From Deltaproteobacteria bacterium (GTDB lineage: Bacteria > Desulfobacterota > DSM-4660 > Desulfatiglandales > HGW-15), in NCBI GenBank assembly GCA_020342025.1, contig CP070840.1:3142637-3159766 (forward strand): 17,130 nt of DNA, written 5' to 3'. The position numbers and the translations under genes are program-made. Below the pieces are notes generated by a model that was given only the letters and a program-made list of their open reading frames with translations, had not been told where the DNA came from and did no database searches. Positions 7,490 to 15,147 of this stretch are shown piece after piece. How positions within the stretch are numbered: the stretch's first letter is position 1; the number at the start of each line of letters is the position of its first letter.

Positions 7490-7526
7490 ACTTTAGGCAC
7501 TTTAGCACACTTTAGGCACTCTAGGC
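7490..7526. repeat. Cluster of degenerate ACTTTAGGC short tandem repeats
   Basis: Four near-copies of a 9-bp unit lie in a row: ACTTTAGGC, ACTTTAGC, ACTTTAGGC and ACTCTAGGC, followed by the related ATTCTACA. An inverted copy, ATGCCTAAAG, lies at 7425-7434, so the terminator is flanked by opposed copies. The array begins immediately 3' of the DUF151 stop codon (7530, minus strand). A related copy lies immediately 3' of the fmdB-like gene at 14556-14577. Confidence 0.65.
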
Positions 7527-7529
7527 ATT

Positions 7530-8027
7530 CTACATTTTATATTTTCCAAAATCCTCTGGATTCAGCTTCTCCAGGATTTCTTGCCACTTCTTTCCCTGTT
7601 CAGACGTATCCTCCGCTTCTGCTGTGAGATCAATTTGTTTTGACTTGCTGATGACCTCTTCTGCCACAAAGATGGGCGCATTCATCCTGAGGGAGAGGGC
7701 GAGCGCATCGCTTGGTCTGGCATCTATTGAAATCTCTTTATCCCCATGGGTCATGTGGATCAAAGCATAATAGGTATTATTTTTCAGGTCACAAACTTCC
7801 ACCTTGTTCACCTCCACATCTATCACGTCCATGATACTCTTGAGTAGATCGTGGGTCATGGGACGGGAGAATTTGATGCCCTCCAGTTCACTGGCAATAG
7901 CAGTGGCCTCGAGCAACCCTATCCAAATGGGCAGGGTCCTCTCGCCATCAGTCTCTTTCAGAATCACGATAGGACTATTTGTAATGGGATCAACGGTTAA
8001 GCCGGATACGACCATGGGTCTGAACAT
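7530..8027 (-). CDS. Bifunctional nuclease family protein (DUF151)
   Basis: The protein has 165 residues. The opening MFRPMVVSGLTVDPITNSP, followed by VILKETDGERTLPIWIG and EATAIASELEG, is typical of the DUF151/BFN domain, which covers roughly residues 5-130. The block SIDARPSDALALSLR and the following APIFVAEEV are the other family hallmarks. The last 35 residues are a charged tail that is usually variable. The ATG at 8027 was chosen over an upstream in-frame start at 8084 because GGGAGG precedes it with 5-base spacing and the domain begins there. Members have been linked to nuclease activity in plants and mycobacteria; the role in Desulfobacterota is unknown. It has a promoter-like site upstream and a terminator downstream, so it appears to be monocistronic. 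Confidence 0.93.
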   Translation of the reverse strand: MFRPMVVSGLTVDPITNSPIVILKETDGERTLPIWIGLLEATAIASELEGIKFSRPMTHDLLKSIMDVIDVEVNKVEVCDLKNNTYYALIHMTHGDKEISIDARPSDALALSLRMNAPIFVAEEVISKSKQIDLTAEAEDTSEQGKKWQEILEKLNPEDFGKYKM

Positions 8028-8469
8028 GACATCCTCCCTCGATCTTTGATGGTTGGAACTGAGGGCATATTCTTGAACATACAATTTCTTTTGTCAACAC
8101 AACTTTCTGTCAAAAGATTTTACAATACATCTTGGAAGTTCGCTTTCTACCAGGTTACTGAAAAAGCTTTCGCGGGTGCAAGCTTCGCGGGGATAAATTC
8201 TGATGAGCGTCCGGAACGTAGCGGAATTACTAGATTCCCACTGCTCCTGTTTTCCCATTTCCTTTCCCAGCCATTTTCTGGTGTTGTGACCCTTAAACGC
8301 CTTTCAATTGTCACTGCAGCCAGTCTCCTATTTTTTTGTTCAATTCCTCTTCTAATTGGGAGATAATTTATCTCACTCCGCTCCACAAAATGCTTGATTT
8401 GTTAGGTTCATGTTATTAATTATTTCCTATTGAACATTCCCAGGATCAGTTTATAAACGGTGAGCATTC
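8028..8469. other. Divergent intergenic region between DUF151 gene and plsB
   Basis: This 442-bp stretch separates two divergent genes. Next to the DUF151 gene it holds a promoter-like site (8069-8097). An imperfect direct repeat, GCTTTCGCGGG / GCTTCGCGGGG, lies near 8165-8195. Near plsB there is TATAAA at 8452-8457 with TTGAAC 16 bp upstream, but a start there would leave plsB almost without a leader. Open frames through this region look unlike proteins. No RNA gene was recognised. Confidence 0.5.
8069..8113 (-). promoter_or_regulatory. Promoter of the DUF151 gene with tandem -35 elements
   Basis: On the minus strand TTGACA (8097-8092) is followed after 17 bp by AAGAAT (8074-8069), a 4/6 match to the -10 consensus. 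Transcription would start near 8062, giving a leader of about 35 nt that carries the strong ribosome binding site. A second perfect TTGACA lies 16 bp further upstream (8113-8108), which may be a second -35 box or chance. Confidence 0.5.
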
Positions 8470-11028
8470 ATGGATGATGCTAAAGGGAAAACCCTCTATC
8501 CCTATGTCCTTGATCATAAGCCGGGATTCTTTCTGAGTTGGTTCCTGTACAGGCTTTTCAAGAGAGTCAGCATTGACGAGAACATGAAAGAAGACCTGAG
8601 ACTGATGCAGAAAGAAGGAACGGTGGTTTATGCAATCAAGTATAGAGGACGGCTGGACTATCTTCTTTACCACTTTAACTTCCGCAGGAGAAGGATACCT
8701 TACCCCAAGATAGCCTTTGACCTTAACATATCCATGTTATTGCCATTTACGCAATTGCTGAAAATCGCCTTCTCACAATTTTCCTCTCTCATTCGACACG
8801 GCCATCTTCCAAGTCCTTACAAATCCGGATTTTACAAGGAAGCCATTCAAGACCGGACCCCCTCTCTCATATTTCTCGTCGATCCAAAGGGTTTTGCCAG
8901 GCATTTTGTCCACGCGGAACAGGACCACATCCACTTTCTCCTGGAGACTCAGAAGGAGATGGATCGACCTATTTTTATTGTCCCCCAACTGGTCCTGTAT
9001 AAAAAAACCCCGGAAAAGGACTACACGAGCTTAATGAACCTGTTTTTCGGGTATAAAGACAACCCGGGCGTCATCAGAAAAACGGTCCTTTTCTTTCGAC
9101 ACAATCGTCGGGCCTTTATTGATTTTGGCCGTCCCCTCAATCTGAAGGCCTATTTGGCAGGACAGCCGCCCACAAGGCCTTTTCATGAAATGGCCCTAGA
9201 GGTTAAGCAGATGCTGGTTGAAAGCATTGATAGGCAGAAAAGGGTCATCCTGGGACCCATTATGAAATCAAGACAGCAAATCAAAGAAATCGTGCTCATG
9301 GATAAGGGGGTTCAGCAGAAAATTGAGCATATCGCCCGCGGAGATCCAAAACGTATTCGGCAGGAAAGAAAAAAGGCAGGCGAATATTTCGACGAGATTG
9401 CCGCAGATTTTAACATTACCTACGTCCTATCTTTTCGAATGACTTTGAATTGGATCTGGAAAAGGATATTCGAGGGGGTGGATGTTGATATGAACGGGTT
9501 GGCAAAGGTGAGGGAATGGGCAAGGAGGGGGCCCGTCATCTATGTCCCATCCCATAAAAGCCATATCGATTATCTCATCCTCACCCAGGTGCTTCACGAT
9601 CACCACATGCATATCCCGAGAATTGCCGCGGGAAAAAATCTCGCCTTCTGGCCCATGGGATTCATTTTCAGAAAATGTGGGGCATTCTTCATCCGCCGCT
9701 CTTTTGCTGGAGCGAGGCTCTACTCGGAGGTGTTTGTCCGATATATCAAAGCACTTCTCGAGGAGGGACATCCCATGGAGTTTTTCATCGAAGGCGGCAG
9801 AAGCCGCAATGGCAAACTGGTACCGCCCAAAACGGGCTTTCTCACCATCTTACTTCAGGCCTTAGAGGAGGGGTTTTGTGAGGATCTGATCTTTGTGCCC
9901 ATTTCTATAATCTACGATAGAATTATTGAGGAAAAGTCCTATCTCAAAGAGATTGGTGGAGGAGAAAAAAAACAGGAGAGCCTCCAGCAGCTCATTACAG
10001 CCAGACGTTTTCTCAAAAGAAGGTATGGAAAGATCTATATACGGTTCAATCATCCCTTTTCATTACAGGAATACCTCTCCAATAGGCAAAAAGCAGGCGA
10101 TGAATCCCACCTCAAATTGGCCTATCATTTGATTCGATCCATAAATGCGGTCTCTCTGGTCACCCCCCTTTCTCTGGTGGCCACCGCCATTTTGGCCAAT
10201 CATAGACGGGGTTTTCTTATGTCGGAGCTTCTTGATACGGTGGAAACCCTTTTGAGCTTTCTGAAAAGATGTGATGCCCCTATGGCGGATACACTGGCTG
10301 ACCCACGAAAAGCGATGCAGGAAACCCTGTCGCTTTTGATGGGTTGGAAGATCGTGGAAATGCTAGAGGGTGCGGAGAAAGAGGAAGAGATTTTTTACTA
10401 TGTGGAGGAAGAGAAGAAACTAGAGCTGGAGTATTACAAAAACAGCATTATTCACTTTTTTATTCCGCATTCTTTTGTGGCTGTTTCGCTCTTGACGGGG
10501 CCCGAGGAGGTAAAGACATTAGAGTCAATAATGGCTGATTATGGCTTCTTGAGAGATCTCTTTAAGGGCGAGTTCGTTTTTGATGGGGATGAGGAATTAA
10601 AGCAAAAGGTGATCTCTCTTACGGAGTATTTCTTGGCTGCAAGATTTCTCACGCCCTCTGAACGGACCGTGGGATACAAAATAACGAAACTTGGATTTAA
10701 CAAACTCCCCATATGGGCTGCTTTGGCCAAGACTTTCCTTGAATCTTACTGGATTGCGGCCAAATCCGTAGGCCAAGAGAAAATCGAGGAGGCAAAGAGA
10801 GGGGACAACTTGAAGAATATGGACTACCTCGGGAAGCAATTCCATAAGCTGGGGCTCGTAGATCATATCGGGGCCCTTTCCCGGCTCAACTATAGAAATG
10901 CCACGAGCTTTATTCATGAAAAAATCATGAAGCCCTCGAAAGATTCCACAGAGGATCTCTCCATTGCCCTTGAAAGGCTCTCCCAACTCGGACAGAGGCT
11001 CTACGAATTATCTCATTACAGATCCTGA
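8470..11028 (+). CDS. plsB: Glycerol-3-phosphate acyltransferase, PlsB type
   Basis: This 852-residue protein would catalyse the first step of phospholipid synthesis, acylating position 1 of glycerol 3-phosphate at the inner membrane. The acyltransferase blocks are in order: HKSHID at 362-367 (catalytic H362 and D367), GAFFIRRSF from 404, FIEGGRSRNGKL from 439, and VPISIIYDRI further on. The N-terminal half (YRGRLDYLLY, an aspartate-rich middle, IDFGRPL) and the C-terminal half (EYYKNSIIHFFIPHS) also match the layout of Escherichia coli PlsB, which is about 807 residues, so this is the long PlsB form and not a short PlsC. The ATG at 8470 has only a modest GGTGAG six bases upstream. The gene converges on ppdK. 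Many bacteria of this phylum also use the PlsX/PlsY route, which cannot be checked here. Confidence 0.92.
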   Translation: MDDAKGKTLYPYVLDHKPGFFLSWFLYRLFKRVSIDENMKEDLRLMQKEGTVVYAIKYRGRLDYLLYHFNFRRRRIPYPKIAFDLNISMLLPFTQLLKIAFSQFSSLIRHGHLPSPYKSGFYKEAIQDRTPSLIFLVDPKGFARHFVHAEQDHIHFLLETQKEMDRPIFIVPQLVLYKKTPEKDYTSLMNLFFGYKDNPGVIRKTVLFFRHNRRAFIDFGRPLNLKAYLAGQPPTRPFHEMALEVKQMLVESIDRQKRVILGPIMKSRQQIKEIVLMDKGVQQKIEHIARGDPKRIRQERKKAGEYFDEIAADFNITYVLSFRMTLNWIWKRIFEGVDVDMNGLAKVREWARRGPVIYVPSHKSHIDYLILTQVLHDHHMHIPRIAAGKNLAFWPMGFIFRKCGAFFIRRSFAGARLYSEVFVRYIKALLEEGHPMEFFIEGGRSRNGKLVPPKTGFLTILLQALEEGFCEDLIFVPISIIYDRIIEEKSYLKEIGGGEKKQESLQQLITARRFLKRRYGKIYIRFNHPFSLQEYLSNRQKAGDESHLKLAYHLIRSINAVSLVTPLSLVATAILANHRRGFLMSELLDTVETLLSFLKRCDAPMADTLADPRKAMQETLSLLMGWKIVEMLEGAEKEEEIFYYVEEEKKLELEYYKNSIIHFFIPHSFVAVSLLTGPEEVKTLESIMADYGFLRDLFKGEFVFDGDEELKQKVISLTEYFLAARFLTPSERTVGYKITKLGFNKLPIWAALAKTFLESYWIAAKSVGQEKIEEAKRGDNLKNMDYLGKQFHKLGLVDHIGALSRLNYRNATSFIHEKIMKPSKDSTEDLSIALERLSQLGQRLYELSHYRS

Positions 11029-11095
11029 AGAATTGGCATGTGGGAAGGCGGAATTCTGAAATTATCCTAATTCCCATTTCCACATTCCGAATTCA
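11029..11095. repeat. Convergent spacer with ATTCC-type short repeats
   Basis: Between the convergent plsB and ppdK stops the sequence carries AATTCCC, TTTCCAC and ATTCCGAATTC at roughly 8-bp steps. A nested inverted repeat, GGAATT (11050-11055) / AATTCC (near 11069-11074), is also present. No T-run follows on either strand, so I cannot call a terminator. The spacer is composed of low-complexity repeats reminiscent of, but different from, the CTTTAGGCA clusters elsewhere in the window. Confidence 0.4.
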
Positions 11096-13891
11096 TTAGA
11101 TGAGGATATACTCGGCTTCTTTCAATTTGGCGTGTGCTGCCGCCAGCCTGGCGATGGGGACTCTTGGCGGAGAACAGGAGACATAGCTCAGGTTGATATG
11201 GTGACAGAAACGAATGGCGTCAGGATGCCCTCCCTGCTCGCCACAAATCCCGATCTTCATGTCTGGCCTCGTCTTTCTGGCCCACTCAATGGTAATCATC
11301 ATCAAACGCCCCACCCCTTTGATATCCAAAATCTCAAAGGGATTGTGCTGCAATATGCCGCGTTCGTTATAAAGGGGGAGAAACTTGTTTTCCGCATCTT
11401 CTCTTGAAAATGAAAAGGTGGACTGGGTCAGATCATTGGTCCCAAAAGACATGAATTCAGCCAATTCAGCGATCCGACCGGCACGCATACAGGCCCTTAC
11501 CACCTCAATCATGGTTCCAAATTTGTAGGGAACGTCCGTTTTGAACTGCTTCTCCACCGCCTTGTGAATCTCAATCACATAGCCATGGACCCATTTCAAT
11601 TCTTGCAGGGTGCACACCTGCGGGACCATGATTTCAGGGGCAACGTGGACACCTTCCTTAATGCACTCTGCGGCAGCCTCCAGGATGGCCTTGATCTGCA
11701 TGGCGTAGATCTCTGGGTAGGTGATCCCCAGCCTGACTCCCCTGTGGCCCAGCATGGGATTGGTCTCAGAGAGGGCCCTCACCTTTTGAAGCATGGCCGT
11801 TTTGGATTCTATGATTGTTTCTGCCAGGCGCCTGTCTTTTAGCTCCTCCAACCCGAGTGTCATCATCTCCAGATTAGCCGCATATTTCTCATGGAGATCA
11901 GGATCCAGCAATTTCAGAGTGTCCGGGAGATTGGCCATCCCATTCACTGTTTCCCTCAATTTCGTCAGGTGCTCTATCTCCTCTACCAGTTCCTCGCCGG
12001 ATGGCAAAAACTCATGAATGGGAGGATCTAAGAGCCGAATGGTCACAGGGTATCCGTCCATGATACGGAAGATCTCTTTGAAATCCTCCCGCTGGAACGG
12101 GAGAAGGCGATCGAGTGCCTTCTCTCTTTCATCCTTTGTGTCAGCCAAAATCATTTCTTGGACAATAGGCAGTCTCTCGGGCTGATTGAACATCCTCTCC
12201 GTTCGACAGAGCCCGATGCCTACGGCCCCGTACTTTCTTGACTTGGCCACGGAATCAGGGGTGTCTGCATTCGCCATCACCTTTAACGTGCTGATGTCAT
12301 CTGCCCACTCCAGCAAGACGAGCAGGTCTTCAACAAATTCCGGCTCTATGGTGGGCACAATGCCTTTGTAAACATTCCCCGTGCTCCCATCAATGGTGAC
12401 CATGTCCCCTTCCCTTAGGGTCACACCCGAAATCACCGCCTCCTTTGCCAAATGACTAATGACGATGGCCTCGCAACCCGAGACACACGGCTTCCCCATA
12501 CTCCTTGCCACAACGGCCGCGTGGGAGGTCTTTCCTCCCCGGCTGGTCAGGATTCCTTGGGATGCAAAAAAACCATGAATATCGTCTGGCTTGGTCTCTT
12601 CTCTCACCAGGATGACCTTTTCACCCAGTTTTGCCTTGCTCTCCGCGCGGTCAGCATCAAACACCATCTTTCCCGATGCAGCCCCAGGAGATGCCGGCAA
12701 CCCTTGTGCCAAGACGGCCACCTCTGCCTGGGGATCAAGCCTTGGGTGGAGGAGTTGGGCAAGCATATCCGGTTGAATTCTGAGGATGGCCTCCTCTTCT
12801 GTGATCAGACCTTCATTGACCATATCGATTGAGGTCTTGATAAAGGCGGAAGCATTCATCTTCCCGTTTCTGGTCTGAAGACAGTAGAGCGTCCCTTTTT
12901 CGATGGTGAACTCGAAGTCCTGGACCTCCCTGTAGTAATTCTCCAAGGTATGTCGTAGATCTTCCAGTTGCGGATAAACATCGGGCATATCCTTTCGCAG
13001 TTCCCTCACCGGTATTGGGGTCCTTATCCCGGCAACCACATCTTCACCCTGGGCATTGATCATATATTCTCCGTACAAACGATTTTCCCCTGTTGCCGGA
13101 TTTCTGGTGAAGGCCACGCCGGTGGCGCTATCATCTCCCATATTACCGAAGACCATGGTGCATATATTCACTGCCGTACCGTTGGCCATGTCAGGCGTAA
13201 TATGGAATTCCTTGCGGTAGTCCACGGCGCGTTTGCCCATCCACGATCTGAAAACAGCCTCTATGGCCATCTCCAGTTGTGTGTAAGGGTCAAAGGGAAA
13301 TGGTTTCTTCATTTTTTCCTCGACGAGTGCAAGGAATTTCTGGCATGCCTCCTTCAGCGCTTGGCCATCTAGATCCGTATCCACCCGTGCATTGTATTTG
13401 GCCTTGATTTCAGCAAATATATGATCAAAATCCTCATCCATCATGCCAAAGCCCACAGATCCAAAAAGCTGAATCAATCGCCGATACGCGTCGTAAACGA
13501 ATCGTTCATTATTTGTTAACTTGATCAGACCCCCTACCGTCTCTTCATTGAGGCCCAGGTTCAGGATAGTATCCATCATCCCCGGCATGGACATGGCTGC
13601 GCCTGATCGAACAGAGACCAGCAAAGGTTGATCCGGATCTCCAAAGCCCTTTCCGGTCTTATTTTCCAGCTCAGCCATGGCCTCCCTCACCTGTTTCATC
13701 AGACCTGGTTGCAGGCCCTGTTCTTTCTGATCCAAATAGGCAAGGCAGGCCTCTGTCGTAATGACAAAGCCAGGTGGTACGGGCAGGCCGATCTGGGTCA
13801 TTTCACAGAGATTGGCCCCCTTCCCTCCCAGAAGTTTCTTGTTCTTCCCATCCCCCTCATCAAAGGAGAAGACGTACCTATCAGCTCCCAT
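11096..13891 (-). CDS. ppdK: Pyruvate, phosphate dikinase
   Basis: This 931-residue cytoplasmic enzyme interconverts pyruvate, ATP and phosphate with phosphoenolpyruvate, AMP and pyrophosphate. It starts MGADRYVFSFDEGDG, then LLGGKGANLCEM in the ATP-grasp domain. The swivelling domain carries the phosphorylated histidine in GGKTSHAAVVAR (H457; many homologues have GGMTSHAAV). The C-terminal TIM-barrel has GVGLC-like GIGLCRTERMF, NPMLGHRG and GICGEQGG with catalytic C883. The ATG at 13891 follows AAGGA six bases upstream; an in-frame start at 13960 would add 23 unlikely residues. The distance from HEFLP (626) to NPMLGHRG (711) is about 50 residues longer than in the Clostridium symbiosum enzyme, an insertion in the PEP-binding half. 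The start overlaps the preceding small membrane-protein gene by 11 bp. A gluconeogenic role in an anaerobe is inferred. Confidence 0.96.
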   Translation of the reverse strand: MGADRYVFSFDEGDGKNKKLLGGKGANLCEMTQIGLPVPPGFVITTEACLAYLDQKEQGLQPGLMKQVREAMAELENKTGKGFGDPDQPLLVSVRSGAAMSMPGMMDTILNLGLNEETVGGLIKLTNNERFVYDAYRRLIQLFGSVGFGMMDEDFDHIFAEIKAKYNARVDTDLDGQALKEACQKFLALVEEKMKKPFPFDPYTQLEMAIEAVFRSWMGKRAVDYRKEFHITPDMANGTAVNICTMVFGNMGDDSATGVAFTRNPATGENRLYGEYMINAQGEDVVAGIRTPIPVRELRKDMPDVYPQLEDLRHTLENYYREVQDFEFTIEKGTLYCLQTRNGKMNASAFIKTSIDMVNEGLITEEEAILRIQPDMLAQLLHPRLDPQAEVAVLAQGLPASPGAASGKMVFDADRAESKAKLGEKVILVREETKPDDIHGFFASQGILTSRGGKTSHAAVVARSMGKPCVSGCEAIVISHLAKEAVISGVTLREGDMVTIDGSTGNVYKGIVPTIEPEFVEDLLVLLEWADDISTLKVMANADTPDSVAKSRKYGAVGIGLCRTERMFNQPERLPIVQEMILADTKDEREKALDRLLPFQREDFKEIFRIMDGYPVTIRLLDPPIHEFLPSGEELVEEIEHLTKLRETVNGMANLPDTLKLLDPDLHEKYAANLEMMTLGLEELKDRRLAETIIESKTAMLQKVRALSETNPMLGHRGVRLGITYPEIYAMQIKAILEAAAECIKEGVHVAPEIMVPQVCTLQELKWVHGYVIEIHKAVEKQFKTDVPYKFGTMIEVVRACMRAGRIAELAEFMSFGTNDLTQSTFSFSREDAENKFLPLYNERGILQHNPFEILDIKGVGRLMMITIEWARKTRPDMKIGICGEQGGHPDAIRFCHHINLSYVSCSPPRVPIARLAAAHAKLKEAEYILI

Positions 13892-14069
13892 TTTTTCCTT
13901 TTCTGTCCTTTCTTCTCGTAAATTCAAACAAGTAGGCCAGGACGAACATGATGGCAGCAAGCGCGAAGATCTTGTACATGGACGCTCCCTGGAAAAAGAG
14001 CCGGCCGATGAGAAATGCCAGGAGGATGGAGACGACCAAACGAATGAGAAAAACGGAAAACGCTCCCAT
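13881..14069 (-). CDS. Small two-TM membrane protein preceding ppdK
   Basis: This 62-residue protein has two hydrophobic segments, about residues 6-26 and 32-50, and a very basic tail (TRRKDRKGKNG). That topology suggests a small inner-membrane protein with its charged tail in the cytoplasm. No family was recognised. Its last 11 bases overlap the start of ppdK, so the two are translated from one message. It starts 18 bp after the preceding 113-residue gene. The upstream AGAGAG is a poor ribosome binding site and lies about 10 bases from the ATG. The tight packing is the main reason to believe it is real. Confidence 0.65.
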   Translation of the reverse strand: MGAFSVFLIRLVVSILLAFLIGRLFFQGASMYKIFALAAIMFVLAYLFEFTRRKDRKGKNGS

Positions 14070-14087
14070 AGGTGTTTATCTCTCTAG

Positions 14088-14429
14088 CTAGTGTAAGTCT
14101 TCAGGATCCTTTTTCGTAAAAGAGATGACCTTGGCACCCTTGCCCTTGTTCTTCTCACCCTGGCGCTCATCGTTGCCCTCCAGGTCCTCTTTGAACGGCT
14201 CCCAAGGGATCTCTCCCAATCGCATGGGCTGGCCCCCCATGGTGAAAGAATCCCCATTAATATATTCCTCCCGTAATATCCAGGTCACTGTTTGGGCCGG
14301 GAAGGTCAAGAGCAAAAGTGTAACCTGATACCAGTCTTTCTTTAAATCAGGTTCTATGGCCTCAATGCGGGCATAAGTGGCAGGCTTGTCCTGATAATAG
14401 ACGAGGATTATGTCTCCTGCTCGGTTCAT
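14088..14429 (-). CDS. Conserved-looking protein of unknown function upstream of ppdK
   Basis: The protein has 113 residues and no signal peptide. The first 80 residues look like a compact, mostly beta domain (AGDIILVYY, ATYARIEAIEPD, DWYQVTLLLLTFPAQTVTW, INGDSFTMGGQPMRL). The last 30 are a charged, flexible tail rich in Glu, Lys and Gly. I recall similar proteins in Desulfobacterota but cannot name a family or function. The ATG at 14429 was preferred over an in-frame TTG at 14444; neither has a good ribosome binding site. It is followed after 18 bp by the two-TM gene and then ppdK, so a shared transcript is likely. The role is unknown. Confidence 0.75.
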   Translation of the reverse strand: MNRAGDIILVYYQDKPATYARIEAIEPDLKKDWYQVTLLLLTFPAQTVTWILREEYINGDSFTMGGQPMRLGEIPWEPFKEDLEGNDERQGEKNKGKGAKVISFTKKDPEDLH

Positions 14430-14555
14430 CGGGTGATTTGTCAATCAGTGATTCTTTGTAATCAAGGGCGAGCTAACAGGCCCAGAATAAAAGAAAGCGC
14501 CTCAAGTTGCGGCTACCAGATCAAGGATATGACTCCTCCTTTCTTAATTGTAGCG

Positions 14556-14577
14556 CATTTTAGGCACTTTACGCACT
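14556..14577. repeat. Short repeat related to the CTTTAGGCA cluster
   Basis: CATTTTAGGCACTTTACGCA contains one near-perfect copy and one degenerate copy of the motif seen at 7490-7526. It lies 12 bp after the stop codon of the fmdB-like gene (14590, minus strand), the same position relative to a gene as the first cluster. Confidence 0.5.
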
Positions 14578-14589
14578 GAAAAATTTATT

Positions 14590-14931
14590 TTATTCACTCT
14601 CTTTGATGACGCTGCCTGGATCGGTTCTGAGTTTCTCCAGCTTTTCTTCAAATCCGCTACCCAGGTCAACGCCCATCTGTTGCGCCCTTTTTTTTGCATG
14701 GAGTCCTATGTTGCGGCTGTCTCTGTAAAAGGCGTCGCCTTTGGGGGCCGACGGTTCATACGCTTCGAGGCGGTCCTGTTCTGAAACGTGATATGCCACT
14801 CTGGAGATCAGTTTTTTCAGCTTCCTTCCACTGCAATTTGGGCAGACAAGGCCCTTCTCCTCCTCATTTTTCATGATGAGGCGCTGAAATTGGGCGTCAC
14901 AAGCGCGACACTGATATTCATATATGGGCAT
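14590..14931 (-). CDS. FmdB-family zinc-ribbon protein
   Basis: This 113-residue protein opens with MPIYEYQCRACDAQF and carries two CxxC pairs, C8/C11 and C30/C33 (VCPNC). These bind one zinc ion in the zinc ribbon typical of the FmdB/YgiQ-like regulatory family. After the ribbon, residues 40-113 are charged and mostly helical, with no second domain. FmdB proteins were named from formamidase operons and are thought to be small regulatory or chaperone-like proteins; the real role here is unknown. The ATG at 14931 has AAGGGA 7 bases upstream, a good ribosome binding site. It heads a likely transcription unit leading to ppdK, 160 bp ahead of the next gene. Confidence 0.93.
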   Translation of the reverse strand: MPIYEYQCRACDAQFQRLIMKNEEEKGLVCPNCSGRKLKKLISRVAYHVSEQDRLEAYEPSAPKGDAFYRDSRNIGLHAKKRAQQMGVDLGSGFEEKLEKLRTDPGSVIKESE

Positions 14932-14979
14932 TTCTCAATCCCTTAAAGCTCTTATAACAGGGCTCAGGATAGTGAATAG

Positions 14980-15008
14980 AATGTATCAGACATGCTTGCC
15001 ATTTTCAA
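14980..15008 (-). promoter_or_regulatory. Promoter of the fmdB-ppdK unit
   Basis: On the minus strand TTGAAA (15008-15003), a 5/6 match, is followed after 17 bp by TACATT (14985-14980), a 4/6 match. Transcription would start near 14973, leaving a leader of about 40 nt before the ATG at 14931. Confidence 0.5.
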
Positions 15009-15074
15009 GTTGAACCGAAGTACCACATTGTATCTTTCCCCTATAAAATGAACCATTTTTGAGTGTTTTTTGTC

Positions 15075-15105
15075 TTGACACCTTGAGACCCAAATGGCAT
15101 GTTAA
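15075..15105 (+). promoter_or_regulatory. Candidate promoter of the hdrA-like gene
   Basis: A perfect TTGACA (15075-15080) is followed 19 bp later by TGTTAA, only a 3/6 match, so spacing and -10 are both poor. Such promoters often need an activator. The leader would be about 140 nt and contain the hairpin at 15126-15147. Confidence 0.3.
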
Positions 15106-15125
15106 ATATTTCACAATCCAAGAAG

Positions 15126-15147
15126 CCCGGCCTTTTCTCAGGCCGGG
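15126..15147. repeat. GC hairpin in leader of the hdrA-like gene
   Basis: CCCGGCC (15126-15132) pairs perfectly with GGCCGGG (15141-15147) around an 8-nt loop, about 108 bp before the ATG at 15255. No U-run follows on the plus strand, so it is not an attenuator of the classical kind. It could stabilise the message. Confidence 0.45.

Noticed and set aside
8046..8366. 106-codon plus-strand frame in the plsB upstream region
   Set aside because: No ribosome binding site, overlaps the DUF151 promoter, and has no recognisable domain or conserved pattern.
8430..8457. TTGAAC-16-TATAAA as a promoter for plsB
   Set aside because: The implied transcription start would fall only a few bases before the ATG at 8470, removing the weak ribosome binding site. 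It could still be a leaderless start, but I cannot support it.
14519..14542. Strong Shine-Dalgarno-like AAAGGAGGAG on the minus strand after the fmdB-like gene
   Set aside because: No ATG or GTG follows at a usable distance. The only option is a TTG that reads three codons before a stop.
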